The position numbers and the translations under genes are program-made. A stretch of 64,000 nucleotides of DNA from an uncultured bacterium (GTDB taxonomy: Bacteria; Cloacimonadota; Cloacimonadia; Cloacimonadales; Cloacimonadaceae): NCBI GenBank assembly GCA_938009275.1, contig CALLHY010000011.1:1-64000 (forward strand). The letters run 5' to 3'. The notes below the pieces were generated by a model. It was given only the letters and a program-made list of their open reading frames with translations. It was not told the origin of the DNA and ran no database searches. This document shows positions 1-9,450 of this stretch, in pieces (position 1 is the stretch's first letter; each line of letters starts with the position of its first letter).

Positions 1-67
1 AATACGCATCCCATCCGTATTTCATGCGTAATTCATTAGTAATTCGTTCAAGGAAGCAGCAGGGAAG
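1..67 (+). repeat. Composite interspersed repeat, copy A (left end cut by window)
   Basis: The 67 bases match 37554-37620 with only two differences seen by eye, and positions 1-53 match the reverse strand of 46520-46572. The left part is the loop and right arm of a hairpin (CGTATTTCATGCGTAAT is the right arm); its left arm lies outside the window. The last 18 bases (50-67) are the same as the end of the arm of the 69-bp hairpin repeat at 9335, 16584 and 26291. It lies just downstream of the PhzF-family gene, which reads towards it. No coding potential is seen in 1-111. Confidence 0.8.
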
Positions 68-111
68 ATGGAGATATTAGCCCATAATCCCCTGCTGTAA
101 ATGCAGCAATA

Positions 112-915
112 TTAGTCTGTTAACAAAGCTCCATTAATATAAATAACCGCTTTTCCCCTTATCAAGATGCGGTTTCCCTCAATGCCAAGCCCAAAGTGTC
201 CGCCCCGCGCAGAGGCTTGATAGCCTTTTAAACTGGTTTTACCGAGTTTGTCTGCCCAATAAGGAGCCAGAAAGGTTTGAGCTGAACCTGTAACCGGGTC
301 TTCATTTATTCCTTCCCATGGCGCGAAATAGCGGCAGATATAGCCCTCATCCGTGGAGGCAGTAACAGCTATCCCAAAGTATTGCTGAGTGGGCAAAGCA
401 CTCAAGCTGGCAAAATCAGGCTTTATAGCTGTAACTTCATCTGCTGAGCCCAGCACCACCATCAAATTGCGGGTTGCAGGAGCATAAAGTGTATCAATGG
501 CACGTGAAACGCCCAAAGCCTGCATCACCTGTTCTTCAGGCTGGAAAGTCTCTGGTATGTCGAGCGGAAAATCCAGCTCTATCTCATCGTCCTGCCGCTT
601 GGCGACAAGCTCTCCTGATAAGCTGCTAAATTGGATAAGCTTAGCGGCTTGTTCCATTTCCGAAAAGAGAAAAGCCGCGGATGCCAGAGTGGCATGGCCA
701 CAAAGCGATACCTCTACCTCAGGCGTGAACCACCGGATATGGTATTTTGCCACGCCTTCCCTTAGCAGAAAGGCGGTTTCCGAAAAGCCATATAGTTTGG
801 CTATCGCCAGCATCTCTGACCTGTCTGGATAGCTATCCACAATCACTACTGCCGCGGTGTTGCCATCAAACATACCCTTGGCAAAGGCATTCACAAATGC
901 TGTTTTGTAGCTCAC
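112..915 (-). CDS. PhzF family isomerase/epimerase-like protein
   Basis: 267 residues, the usual length for the PhzF (phenazine biosynthesis-like) family, which has a diaminopimelate-epimerase-like fold with two related halves. The family hallmarks are visible: FVNAFAKGMFDGNTAAVV near the N-terminus, GFSETAFL around residue 45 (with the family's acidic residue), SLCGHATLASA around residue 70, and EDPVTGSAQTFLAPYW around residue 206. Members act on diverse small molecules, and the substrate cannot be read from sequence. Cytosolic; no signal peptide. The start is GTG at 913-915 with AGAGG five bases upstream. It lies 17 bases downstream of the beta-helix gene on the same strand and is probably co-transcribed with it, although the two products have no obvious shared role. 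Confidence 0.9.
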   Translation of the reverse strand: MSYKTAFVNAFAKGMFDGNTAAVVIVDSYPDRSEMLAIAKLYGFSETAFLLREGVAKYHIRWFTPEVEVSLCGHATLASAAFLFSEMEQAAKLIQFSSLSGELVAKRQDDEIELDFPLDIPETFQPEEQVMQALGVSRAIDTLYAPATRNLMVVLGSADEVTAIKPDFASLSALPTQQYFGIAVTASTDEGYICRYFAPWEGINEDPVTGSAQTFLAPYWADKLGKTSLKGYQASARGGHFGLGIEGNRILIRGKAVIYINGALLTD

Positions 916-932
916 TTATACCTCTGAGGGTG

Positions 933-3900
933 TTATTCAGCCCCGATTGCCTTAACCCGATAAAAGCGGTGATGCTCTGCAGGCAGGGGGAAGCTGATAG
1001 AAAGCTGACCAGTGGAGGCTCCGGGAACGTTTTGCCAGCTTTCAGCATAGGGATCATCTGCGCTCTGAACGTAGTAAACTCCAGCCCCGGGAACGATGTC
1101 CCAGCTAAGGGTAATGGTATCTTGAGCGGCATTTATATGCATCTGCAGGTTTTGTGGTGCAGCAAGCGTAGTAATCTGAGATTCATAACAACCTATGTCG
1201 GGAGGATTATCGCGCTGTTGACCCAGAATATCGAGCATAATGGCAGGCAAATATAATCCAGCATTCCGCGCAGGTGAACCCGCGCTTAGCTCGTAGCTGC
1301 CGCTAGTTAACAGCGGATTTGCAACGATGCTATACTGGTCTCCGGTGGCAGCATTCCATGCTAAAGAGGTGTTTATAATGGAGCTGCCCAGCTTAATCTT
1401 GTTGGCACCGCTGCTATGGTAAAGATTGTGTGTCCACTTACCGCTTTCGAAGTCGGCAAGCTGGTTGAACCATGATGCATAGCCATTGGCAGCCACTGCG
1501 ATGTTATTCACGAACGCCAAACCAGCGCTGGACGCGGATTGATAGAATGCCGCAGCATTCGCACTGGCAGAGCTATTCACTATTGTGTTGTGATATAGCT
1601 TAACGTTGGGGCTGTTTTCTATGTTAATGCTTGTGCTTGCAGATGCACCGGTACTAACAAAGTTGTTTACAAGCTCGTGATTTCCCGTTCCGAGATAGTA
1701 TAGCGATATGCCGCTTAAACCATTGCCGGATATTTGATTTGCCTGCACGCTCAGGCTAGTGGTTCCCTGTCCGGCATATATACCTAGATAGCGGTAGGCA
1801 CTAATTGTGTTGCCAATCACTTGAGGTGATTCCACATAGCTTAGTGAGATGGCATTATTGGTGCCAGTGAAAGTATTCTCGCCGAGGTAAAGACCAGAAT
1901 TGCTAACTCCCTGGCTTTGCGAAGCACTAATGTTTATTCCATAGGGAAGGTTCTGCACTGTGCTATTTTGCATTTTACAGTTCTCCAGCATAGCTCCCGA
2001 GGAGTATAGTGCAGCACTGTAGGAGTTTGTTTGGCTGTTGGCAGTAGTGAAGAAGCTGCAATTTTGGATTTCAAGATTATTGATATAGCGTTGCAATTCT
2101 ATGCCTTTGGAATAAGTTGGGTTGCCAGGATTAAACGCCAGATTGCTCAGCTTGAGATTGCGTGTATTGTACAACTTCAGGATATAGTTATCAGCCTCAG
2201 AGGTTGCAGTTTTGCTCAGGATGGGAGCATTTGCCCCTTCACCACCGTTTATGGTAATAGTATATTGCAACGAGTTTGGCACATAGCCCAGAGTGGCAGA
2301 GGTATTCATGGGGTTTGGACTAAGCTGAAGTATGGTGTTTCCGCTAATACCACGCTTTTGCAGGTCTTCCCAGGCTGCACTCAGGTTCGGATAAGTTTCG
2401 TATGCACCTACATATATGGTGCCGAATAACGGGCTTCCGGCATCGGGTATCACTGATGCGCCAAGGTCTGCCGTTCCATTCCAGAGGTTGTTGTCTATGT
2501 CGGCTATATTAGCGCTGGTGGCGGCTTTATCGCGCAGATAAGAGCATTGGCTATAGCCATTGGCATTGGGCAGGGGATTTGCGAAATAGCCATTGGGGTC
2601 TATGTCGGCAAGCAGGCTCTGAGCAGTGTATGTAGTTCCATCTTTCATCAGCGCATATTTACCGCTGTTATACCAGGCGTTGTTTTGGAAATAGTAGTCT
2701 GTGCAACCGTTAACCGTAGCTGCATAACCGCTGGAAGGAGCAGAGAAGATGTTGTTCCAAAAGCTGGTCAAGCTAACGCCATTTATATTTAGTGCCGCGC
2801 CATATTCGTTAAAGGTGCTGTTATCGCTAATTATGGTGTTGTGATTCACATATAGATGGCTGGAATTCCCTATGGCGAGAGCTGTTACCGATTGAGCGCT
2901 GCTCTGATCCACCTTAATAATGTTGTTTATAATCCTGAATGCGTTGCCGAAACTGCCATTGCATGAATAAAGGCTAACCAGCGTGCTTGAACTGTAAGAA
3001 CCCGCGAAACCGGAGCTATTAATCCGGTTGCTGGTAATTTGACTGTCGCCGCTAATGCTGTTCAGGCTAATTGCCTGCAAGGCAGCATCTATCACGTTTG
3101 CCACTATACTAAGGTCAACTGCTTTATTAATAGATATTGGGTAGTTTACGTTGCTAAAGGTGTTGCCACTAATATCCACACCTGTATAGCTTAATGTGTC
3201 CCAATAATAGCCGGGAATGCTAATGCCTGTGTAGCCATTTATAAAGCTGCAATTTTGCACCAGCAGATTGCTTCCTCGAAAGTCACTGGTACTGATGCCG
3301 GTGTTATTGTTGGACAAGGGGTTATACAAGTTGAATGATGCATCTGAGATGCTAAGGTTTTCGCATCTACCATCCAGCACGAAGAAAGTGCTTTGCTTGT
3401 TATTGGCTTGCAGTGCCATGTTTATACCGCTGAAATGCAGGTTCCTTACCCCCACTAAGCGGAAGAAGTAGTTTTCATAAGAATAGGTGTTTATGGGCAT
3501 CATGCTGAAGCTAACCCCGTTTAAAGCATTGAAGTAAACGTGAAGATCGGGGCTTGCCTTGGGGAAATCACGCACTAGATTGTAGCCGGGATAGCTGCCC
3601 ATGGTGATATTGAAGGTAACGCTGGCACTTATGCCATATAGCTCCAGGTCGGCTATGGCAGACTCCAGGCTGGGATAGTCGCAGGCTACTGCGCCAATGG
3701 TATAGGTTCCTGCCAGACGGTTATCAACAATCTCTCCGGTTTGCTGGTCTGCGCCTATATCAAAGTTAAGGCCTCTTGGCTCGCCGTCCATATCGGTGCT
3801 AATCTCTGTGCGGAAGCTGCCTGCCTCGCGCAACCAGGAACTTCCAGTGTGCAGGTCGGTAGTAAAATGAGGATTGAGGCTGATGGAATGCTGGTTATAT

Positions 3901-6266
3901 CCGGTAAATGCGTTCTGTAATGCGCTAAGCGAGCTATAATTACTACCCATCTTTACAAAGACATTGCCCTCAGAATAATAGCAGTTGTAGTCTATCACCT
4001 TGTTTGAAGCAGGGCTGAAGTAGCCGATATCCAATGCGTGACCAAGATCGCAGCTAAGAGCGTTATTCACTATGTCAACATCTGTGCCCAGTTCGTAGCT
4101 ATACATGGCTTTGGAGTTCTCTCCCCCAGCCTGAACGGAGTTATTCAGCACGTTTATCTTATTACCTGCAAAGCTTATTCCTACCGCAGTGCTACCTTGC
4201 ACATCAACAGTGTTATTGGCAATTATGCTTCTCGTATCAGTGCTGCCATAAGTGCTAAGCGATATTGCCGATCTGGTGTCTGTTATGCGGTTTTGCAGAA
4301 TGCTAACATTTAGAGCAGAGCTGATGTTTATGCCATAGTTGCGTGAATTACTGAAGTTGCTGTTTTCCACCCTGATGCCAGTGATAGACTGTCCGAAAAC
4401 GCCCTGGGACTGGTTGTCAAAATTGCAGCCATACATGTCCCAATTCTCTCCCCTGCTCTCTATTCCATAACCATTTCCACTAAACACGCCGGAGAAAATA
4501 TCAATATTCTTTGCCTCTGAGCCATAGCTGGATCCCAAGCTAACTCCTGCTGTATTGGCAGGAGCATTGAACTGCATGTAGTGAAATTGCAGGTTTCTAT
4601 TAAAGCCGTTTAAGAGCAGCAGGTTGGAATTACTGGTAGCAGTAGAGCTAAAGAATATGTTAGACAGCTTCATATATTGGGTTCTAACCATGCTCATCAC
4701 ATAAGGCTTTGCGGCTGTCTGCCCAGAAAAGCTTATGGTGGAATTTCCCGCAATCACCGAACGAAGCGTAACTGTGGCACCATCTACCGCACCGGGAACA
4801 GCGTGTGCAGTTATCTGCTCCTGATACAGAGCATCGGTTAAATAGCCATTTACCGTGGCACTAATACCTCTCAGGCTAAGGGCATCGCAGAAGGCTTGAA
4901 TACTGGTGTAAGCTTCGCCTGCCCCTATGTAATAGTTCCCGCTCATGGGGCTAAGGGCAGGATCAGACGTGTACTCATGAGCTCCAATGTCGCTATTCAC
5001 CGGATTGCGAGGGAATCCGTTGTAGTCAGTAACAACAGCCGTTGATGGATACATGTTGTCTAAAGCGGGAGACACTGAGCTTAGCAAGTCGGTGCTGAAG
5101 AAAGGATTGATAGACACATTCTGGGTTTGCGAAACGGCTGCGAAGTCACTTAGTTCCCTATAGCTGTCGTTACCTGTCTTAGCTACATACAAGCCATAAC
5201 TATAGAGGTTGTTATGCTCCACTATGTTTCTTTGTGGATAAAGCGGATCAACCGACGAGGCTGATAGCGCAATTGCGCCGCCTGTAGCAACAAAGTGATT
5301 CTTACGGATTTGCATGCTATAACCGCTAAACGAACCCGCAAAAGTGTTATAGGTATTGGCACTGCTATTGTTAATGCTGTTATGCATGATGTTCAAACCT
5401 ATGCCGTAGATACTCATGCCATAACTGCCAGTTACGCTAACAATGTTGTTATAGATATGCGGGATTGAGGTGTTTACCTCCAGATAGTTGCCATAAATAC
5501 CATTCTCACATCCGCTTATCATGTTGCCGCTAATCTCCAGGCTGCCGTTGCCACTGGCAAGATTTATGCCGTGGGTAATGCCTTGGATGCTGTTATCCAT
5601 TATCTTTAGCCCAGTGAAGCGCAAAAGGTTTATGGCGTTGTAACCGCTCTCAAAGTAATTATTTAATATCTGCCAATCTGCAAAGCTGTCGTTGTAACTG
5701 CTGCTGTTGCATACTATGTGATAGCCACCATCATAGAAGCTGTTCAGAGCAATGTAGAGGTTATCCGCGTCTCCGCTCCCGGATGCAGTTATATAAATTG
5801 CTCCTGAGTTGTTTGAAGTAGCATTGATCTGTCCCTGGAAGCTGCAGGAAGTAATTCCGGTATCATCCGCATTGCCGTTTATCTGAACTGCCACATTATA
5901 GTTTCCGGAGCTTGCAAAACCCAGCTTATTCAGCTTCACATTAGGCACATTATCTATCTTAACGATATAGTTATTGGTTCCATCGGCACTGGGGTTATTA
6001 AGGATAACCGAGCCTGATGGGGCGGTGCCGGAATGCACAGTAAGATCGTATCCATTGGACTGATGCTGCATCACGAAAGGACCGTTGTAAGTTCCGGGAC
6101 TTAAGATAAACTCCGTGTTATTCGTTAAGCCCTGCGAATTAAGCGCATTAATGGCATCGGTTAAGGTAGCAAAGTTTGCTCCACTACCGCCAACGGTATA
6201 GCTACCTGCAAGTGCTGCAAGTGACGCGCAAACAAAAAGTAAGAGAAGGGTAAACACATGTTTCAT
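933..6266 (-). CDS. Giant secreted right-handed beta-helix protein, four tandem modules
   Basis: 1777 residues. It opens with a signal peptide (MKHVFTLLLLFVCASLAALA) and is then built from four modules of about 420 residues, beginning near residues 22, 444, 854 and 1280. Each module starts with a Y-x-[IV]-G-x motif followed by a 'LxxAxxxLxxxGIS' helix-like stretch, continues through many Asn-rich rungs (NNxF, GNxI patterns typical of parallel beta-helix repeats), and closes with a DIGAHE/DIGADQ/DIGCYE-type motif like that of choice-of-anchor Q proteins. The last 70 residues look like a fibronectin III-type domain (SWDIVPGAGVYYVQSADDP). Unlike the other large secreted proteins here, it has no YPNPF/YNVKG sorting domain. 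It is probably surface exposed or released; adhesion or polysaccharide binding or cleavage are possibilities, but no catalytic site can be identified. GAGGA lies nine bases before the ATG. Confidence 0.85.
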   Translation of the reverse strand: MKHVFTLLLLFVCASLAALAGSYTVGGSGANFATLTDAINALNSQGLTNNTEFILSPGTYNGPFVMQHQSNGYDLTVHSGTAPSGSVILNNPSADGTNNYIVKIDNVPNVKLNKLGFASSGNYNVAVQINGNADDTGITSCSFQGQINATSNNSGAIYITASGSGDADNLYIALNSFYDGGYHIVCNSSSYNDSFADWQILNNYFESGYNAINLLRFTGLKIMDNSIQGITHGINLASGNGSLEISGNMISGCENGIYGNYLEVNTSIPHIYNNIVSVTGSYGMSIYGIGLNIMHNSINNSSANTYNTFAGSFSGYSMQIRKNHFVATGGAIALSASSVDPLYPQRNIVEHNNLYSYGLYVAKTGNDSYRELSDFAAVSQTQNVSINPFFSTDLLSSVSPALDNMYPSTAVVTDYNGFPRNPVNSDIGAHEYTSDPALSPMSGNYYIGAGEAYTSIQAFCDALSLRGISATVNGYLTDALYQEQITAHAVPGAVDGATVTLRSVIAGNSTISFSGQTAAKPYVMSMVRTQYMKLSNIFFSSTATSNSNLLLLNGFNRNLQFHYMQFNAPANTAGVSLGSSYGSEAKNIDIFSGVFSGNGYGIESRGENWDMYGCNFDNQSQGVFGQSITGIRVENSNFSNSRNYGINISSALNVSILQNRITDTRSAISLSTYGSTDTRSIIANNTVDVQGSTAVGISFAGNKINVLNNSVQAGGENSKAMYSYELGTDVDIVNNALSCDLGHALDIGYFSPASNKVIDYNCYYSEGNVFVKMGSNYSSLSALQNAFTGYNQHSISLNPHFTTDLHTGSSWLREAGSFRTEISTDMDGEPRGLNFDIGADQQTGEIVDNRLAGTYTIGAVACDYPSLESAIADLELYGISASVTFNITMGSYPGYNLVRDFPKASPDLHVYFNALNGVSFSMMPINTYSYENYFFRLVGVRNLHFSGINMALQANNKQSTFFVLDGRCENLSISDASFNLYNPLSNNNTGISTSDFRGSNLLVQNCSFINGYTGISIPGYYWDTLSYTGVDISGNTFSNVNYPISINKAVDLSIVANVIDAALQAISLNSISGDSQITSNRINSSGFAGSYSSSTLVSLYSCNGSFGNAFRIINNIIKVDQSSAQSVTALAIGNSSHLYVNHNTIISDNSTFNEYGAALNINGVSLTSFWNNIFSAPSSGYAATVNGCTDYYFQNNAWYNSGKYALMKDGTTYTAQSLLADIDPNGYFANPLPNANGYSQCSYLRDKAATSANIADIDNNLWNGTADLGASVIPDAGSPLFGTIYVGAYETYPNLSAAWEDLQKRGISGNTILQLSPNPMNTSATLGYVPNSLQYTITINGGEGANAPILSKTATSEADNYILKLYNTRNLKLSNLAFNPGNPTYSKGIELQRYINNLEIQNCSFFTTANSQTNSYSAALYSSGAMLENCKMQNSTVQNLPYGINISASQSQGVSNSGLYLGENTFTGTNNAISLSYVESPQVIGNTISAYRYLGIYAGQGTTSLSVQANQISGNGLSGISLYYLGTGNHELVNNFVSTGASASTSINIENSPNVKLYHNTIVNSSASANAAAFYQSASSAGLAFVNNIAVAANGYASWFNQLADFESGKWTHNLYHSSGANKIKLGSSIINTSLAWNAATGDQYSIVANPLLTSGSYELSAGSPARNAGLYLPAIMLDILGQQRDNPPDIGCYESQITTLAAPQNLQMHINAAQDTITLSWDIVPGAGVYYVQSADDPYAESWQNVPGASTGQLSISFPLPAEHHRFYRVKAIGAE

Positions 6267-6329
6267 ACTATTCTATCCTCATATTAGAAATCTGTCTATC
6301 ATGTATAATTGACAGCAATACCCGCGCAT

Positions 6330-6358
6330 ATTATACATCCGCGGAACGCTTATTGACA
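6330..6358 (-). promoter_or_regulatory. Candidate promoter for the giant beta-helix gene
   Basis: On the minus strand a perfect TATAAT (6330-6335) lies about 64 bases upstream of the start codon. The sequence 17 bases further upstream is TGTCAA (6353-6358), a weak -35. The octamer GCTGTCAA occurs twice in this 140-base gap (on the reverse strand). Only the -10 match is strong, so the call is tentative. Confidence 0.35.
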
Positions 6359-6406
6359 GCATCACTCCCGTCAAGCATTATTTTTTTGTTAAGTAAATCC
6401 CTCTAT

Positions 6407-9175
6407 CTACAGCCTTAGTAGCTTTATTGTTTGCTGTCTCTTAGCGTACTCCATTCTGGCAAAATACAGTCCCGCAGGACAACGCTTTCCAGAGCTGTCA
6501 TATCCATCCCATCGCATAGTATTATTACCTGCTGCCTGTTTGCCTGTTTGGCAATATACCAACTGCCCCTTAAGGTTATACACCTTCAGGCTAACCTCTG
6601 CACTGTGCTTAAGCGAATACTCGATATTAAGCACCTCAGCAAACGGATTGGGATACACAGAGCTTATAAACGGATTGGGACTAAGCTCATCATCTATTGC
6701 AGAGGCAGCGGGGACATATATAAGAGCTGGGCCAGTATAATAGACCATCCCACTTATGGTTATAGTTTTTAGCCAGTAGAAGAAGTCTCCACCCGCTTCT
6801 GGAAGTTCACTATCTATAAACATATACGTTTGAACACTGGATGTGTTTGATGCTTCTATCAAACCCGATACTATAAGAGCCTCAGAAAGGTCTGCACTTG
6901 CTGAACGCATCACACGAAAGCCTGCCAGGTTGGTTTCCCATGCACTTGTCCACCGTATTCTCACATCCCGCTGCCCGCTAATCTCTGTTGTAAACGAGCT
7001 CAGCTCATAAGGAAGCTCACCTATATAAACCCGAATAGAATTGGAATAGCGGCTATAACTCTCACCGAAAAAGGCACGGATGCGATAAAACACTTCGCTT
7101 ACTTCGGGAAACTCAAATGATTGGCTATCCTGAGCAGCACTTACCACATAGTTTTGTACCAGTAGGTCATTAAACTCCTCATCGGTGCTGATGTCTATAC
7201 TATACTCCTGAGCATTCAGGCAGCGCTCCCAGTTCACTGTTAATTGATTTGCTTCCTCGCTTGTTCCTGCCAATGCCAAAGGCACCCACAGTTTAGACAC
7301 AAACTCAGGATGGTCGACAAAGGGATTGCGATTGCCCTGACGCTCCTGAATGCGATTGTTGCGTCTACGTTCCCAGTCATCGGGTGGGTCTTGATAGTGC
7401 CATTCCAGCAAGGTGGAAAGTTTACCATAGAAAGGGCCACTGGTGGGCGTGCTATCTTGTAGTTCAAGGTTGTAAGCCGTGTCGGTGCCTTCATAACGCA
7501 CTGCCATATACATCAGCATGCGTGCCACGTCTCCCTTCTCCGCATCTCTTGGTTCCCAGAAATCGGTGCTGGTATTACAGCCGATATCGCCACCATAACC
7601 AGGGTAAGGTGAGCTGTCCACATAGGGCGAGCCGCCATCATCAAAGTCTTTGTTGCCCTTTGCCGAATTAACGGTTACATCACAAGGACGTACGTGATGC
7701 AGGTCGGTGCCGGCAGGACGGCTGGTGCCAAAGCCACCATGACTGACGCTCCAGGTATGTTCCCGGTTCCATTGGGTGCTGCCTGTGCCATAATAGTTTT
7801 TGGGAATAGACCAACCAGTGTAGGTTTGGACAATGTTATTGGTATTCAGGCTGTCTTCGTCGGTATATTGAAGCTGTAACCACAGGGCATCGTAGGTAAA
7901 CTGGGTGTAATGGCTTTGGCTTAGGATGCTATGCAGATTGCTCTTTAGCGTATAACCATAACCCGTAGCATTATCATAATATCCTTCTATGCTTGCGTTT
8001 AGTGTAGTAGTGGATGCGGGATTGCCCAGGGCAAACTGAAGGTTATACATTGCCGTTTCCCCGCTTCCGTTCATCTCGTAAGCGGCAAACCAGTAGTTGG
8101 TGTTGCGTTGCAGGCCCGATACTGCAAAAGTATTAATGGGCTCGCCTTCTATTATCTGCGTAGCCCCACAATAAACCACCTGCTCTGAACTGCCGTTATA
8201 GACAGAATTCGGGATATATTCCACTCCATCAGAAGGCAGAGCGAAGCTATTAGTCGTATTTATCTTCACCAGCCGCCGGCTGCCATTGCCGGGTGTGAAG
8301 CTAACCTGCACCGATGTGCTGCCTGGATAGAAGGTTAAGCCAGAGGTCTGAACTGTGGGATGCCCAATGCCAATGGTGCTGAAGCTGGTTTCTCCACTAT
8401 AACTAATCCCGCTGCCGTTTATGGCAAAAGCGCGCACATAATAGGTGGTGCTGGGATTTAGATCCGAAATAGTGTAAGCCATCGGACTAATCCCGTTACC
8501 AACTAACTGATACACATCGGAAGTATCGGGATTTGCCTGTGTACTCCAGCAAAAGCCACGCTGAGAGATGGCAGAAGAACCCGCAGAAGAGATAACGGAA
8601 TAAACATCAGCACTGTTGTATGTAAGATTGCTGAACACCGGAGTTTCTATCACAGCCAGGGGATTGGCGTCGTAATCGGTGATAAGCATATCGTGCAGAT
8701 AGATTGCGTGACTGGGGCTGGAAAGGCGAAGAGTTGTAGAAGAGCCTATTCCCAAGCGGTAATAAAACCTGCTGCCAGTGGATGTGATGTTGCTGAATTG
8801 GGTGATATTGCTCCAGGACGATCCCACTAACTGCTGAAGCCATACACTTCGACCACCGGAACCCGCAGAAAATACAAACTCCACATCCCCCACACTGCTT
8901 AGCTGAGGGAATTCCAGCTTACCAGTATTAGCCTCAAACTGAACTCTGCCTGCGCTTCCTGCTCCATTTGCAGCAGCTCCGGGAGAAACCAGACACCGGT
9001 TTAGTGATATTGTTCCCGCGGGTATCTGTTCAGTGTAGTTCCCATAGGAACTGTGTGCTGTCCAGTTCTGAATATTTTCGTTTACTATCAATGTAGCAAA
9101 CATACTCGCCCACATGAAGCACATAATAATACTAACAAGTACTATTCTTAATAGGTTAGCTCTACTGGTTTTCAT
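6407..9175 (-). CDS. Secreted endonuclease I (NucM-like) with sorting domain
   Basis: 922 residues. A signal peptide (LRIVLVSIIMCFMWASMFA) is followed by a discoidin-like or lectin-like N-terminus and fibronectin III-like segments (about 170-390). The nuclease domain spans about 400-620. It carries the endonuclease I hallmarks: NREHTWSVSHGGFG near residue 472, DLHHVRPCDVTVNSAKGN near 495, and WEPRDAEKGDVARMLMYM. The His and Asn residues of these motifs form the metal-dependent active site in Vibrio Vvn and E. coli EndA. A further fibronectin-like part follows, and the last 80 residues form a type A sorting-like domain (YPNPFAEVLNIEYSL, VYNLKGQLV, SSGKRCPAGLYFARM). It probably degrades extracellular DNA or RNA at the cell surface, giving nucleotides or phosphate. 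GAGG lies six bases before the ATG. Confidence 0.88.
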   Translation of the reverse strand: MKTSRANLLRIVLVSIIMCFMWASMFATLIVNENIQNWTAHSSYGNYTEQIPAGTISLNRCLVSPGAAANGAGSAGRVQFEANTGKLEFPQLSSVGDVEFVFSAGSGGRSVWLQQLVGSSWSNITQFSNITSTGSRFYYRLGIGSSTTLRLSSPSHAIYLHDMLITDYDANPLAVIETPVFSNLTYNSADVYSVISSAGSSAISQRGFCWSTQANPDTSDVYQLVGNGISPMAYTISDLNPSTTYYVRAFAINGSGISYSGETSFSTIGIGHPTVQTSGLTFYPGSTSVQVSFTPGNGSRRLVKINTTNSFALPSDGVEYIPNSVYNGSSEQVVYCGATQIIEGEPINTFAVSGLQRNTNYWFAAYEMNGSGETAMYNLQFALGNPASTTTLNASIEGYYDNATGYGYTLKSNLHSILSQSHYTQFTYDALWLQLQYTDEDSLNTNNIVQTYTGWSIPKNYYGTGSTQWNREHTWSVSHGGFGTSRPAGTDLHHVRPCDVTVNSAKGNKDFDDGGSPYVDSSPYPGYGGDIGCNTSTDFWEPRDAEKGDVARMLMYMAVRYEGTDTAYNLELQDSTPTSGPFYGKLSTLLEWHYQDPPDDWERRRNNRIQERQGNRNPFVDHPEFVSKLWVPLALAGTSEEANQLTVNWERCLNAQEYSIDISTDEEFNDLLVQNYVVSAAQDSQSFEFPEVSEVFYRIRAFFGESYSRYSNSIRVYIGELPYELSSFTTEISGQRDVRIRWTSAWETNLAGFRVMRSASADLSEALIVSGLIEASNTSSVQTYMFIDSELPEAGGDFFYWLKTITISGMVYYTGPALIYVPAASAIDDELSPNPFISSVYPNPFAEVLNIEYSLKHSAEVSLKVYNLKGQLVYCQTGKQAAGNNTMRWDGYDSSGKRCPAGLYFARMEYAKRQQTIKLLRL

Positions 9176-9334
9176 AATTAACCTCGGCTTTTAAGTTGCG
9201 GCATGTTACCTGAAAGTTGAGCTATTTGTCAAGGATTATGTCCGGATTTGTCTCATTTCTCGTTGGTTATGGAAAAATAGTTTAGCTATTTTACCTTACG
9301 CCCTATACTCCGATTATGTCCCAATTTAGTGCAG

Positions 9335-9403
9335 CTTCCCTGCTGCTTCCTTGCTGCTATCCTGTATGCGATACAGGATAGCAGCAAGGAAGCAGCAGGG
9401 AAG
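9335..9403. repeat. 69-bp perfect hairpin repeat, copy 1
   Basis: A 33-base arm (9335-9367, beginning CTTCCCTGCTGCTTCC), a 3-base loop GCG, and a perfectly complementary 33-base arm (9371-9403). No T-run follows on either side, so it is not a standard intrinsic terminator. It sits in the 275-base gap between the HisC-like gene and the endonuclease gene, both on the minus strand. Near-identical copies are at 16584-16652 and 26291-26359. Confidence 0.95.
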
Positions 9404-9450
9404 GCCTATGTTTTTATAATAAACTTGAGCTGTGAATCTGTGATAGTTAC

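Noticed and set aside
9335..9403. 69-bp hairpin as an ordinary intrinsic terminator
   Set aside because: The stem of 33 bp is much longer than usual and no T-run follows on either strand; true terminators are found elsewhere (16341, 26174, 40918, 46173).
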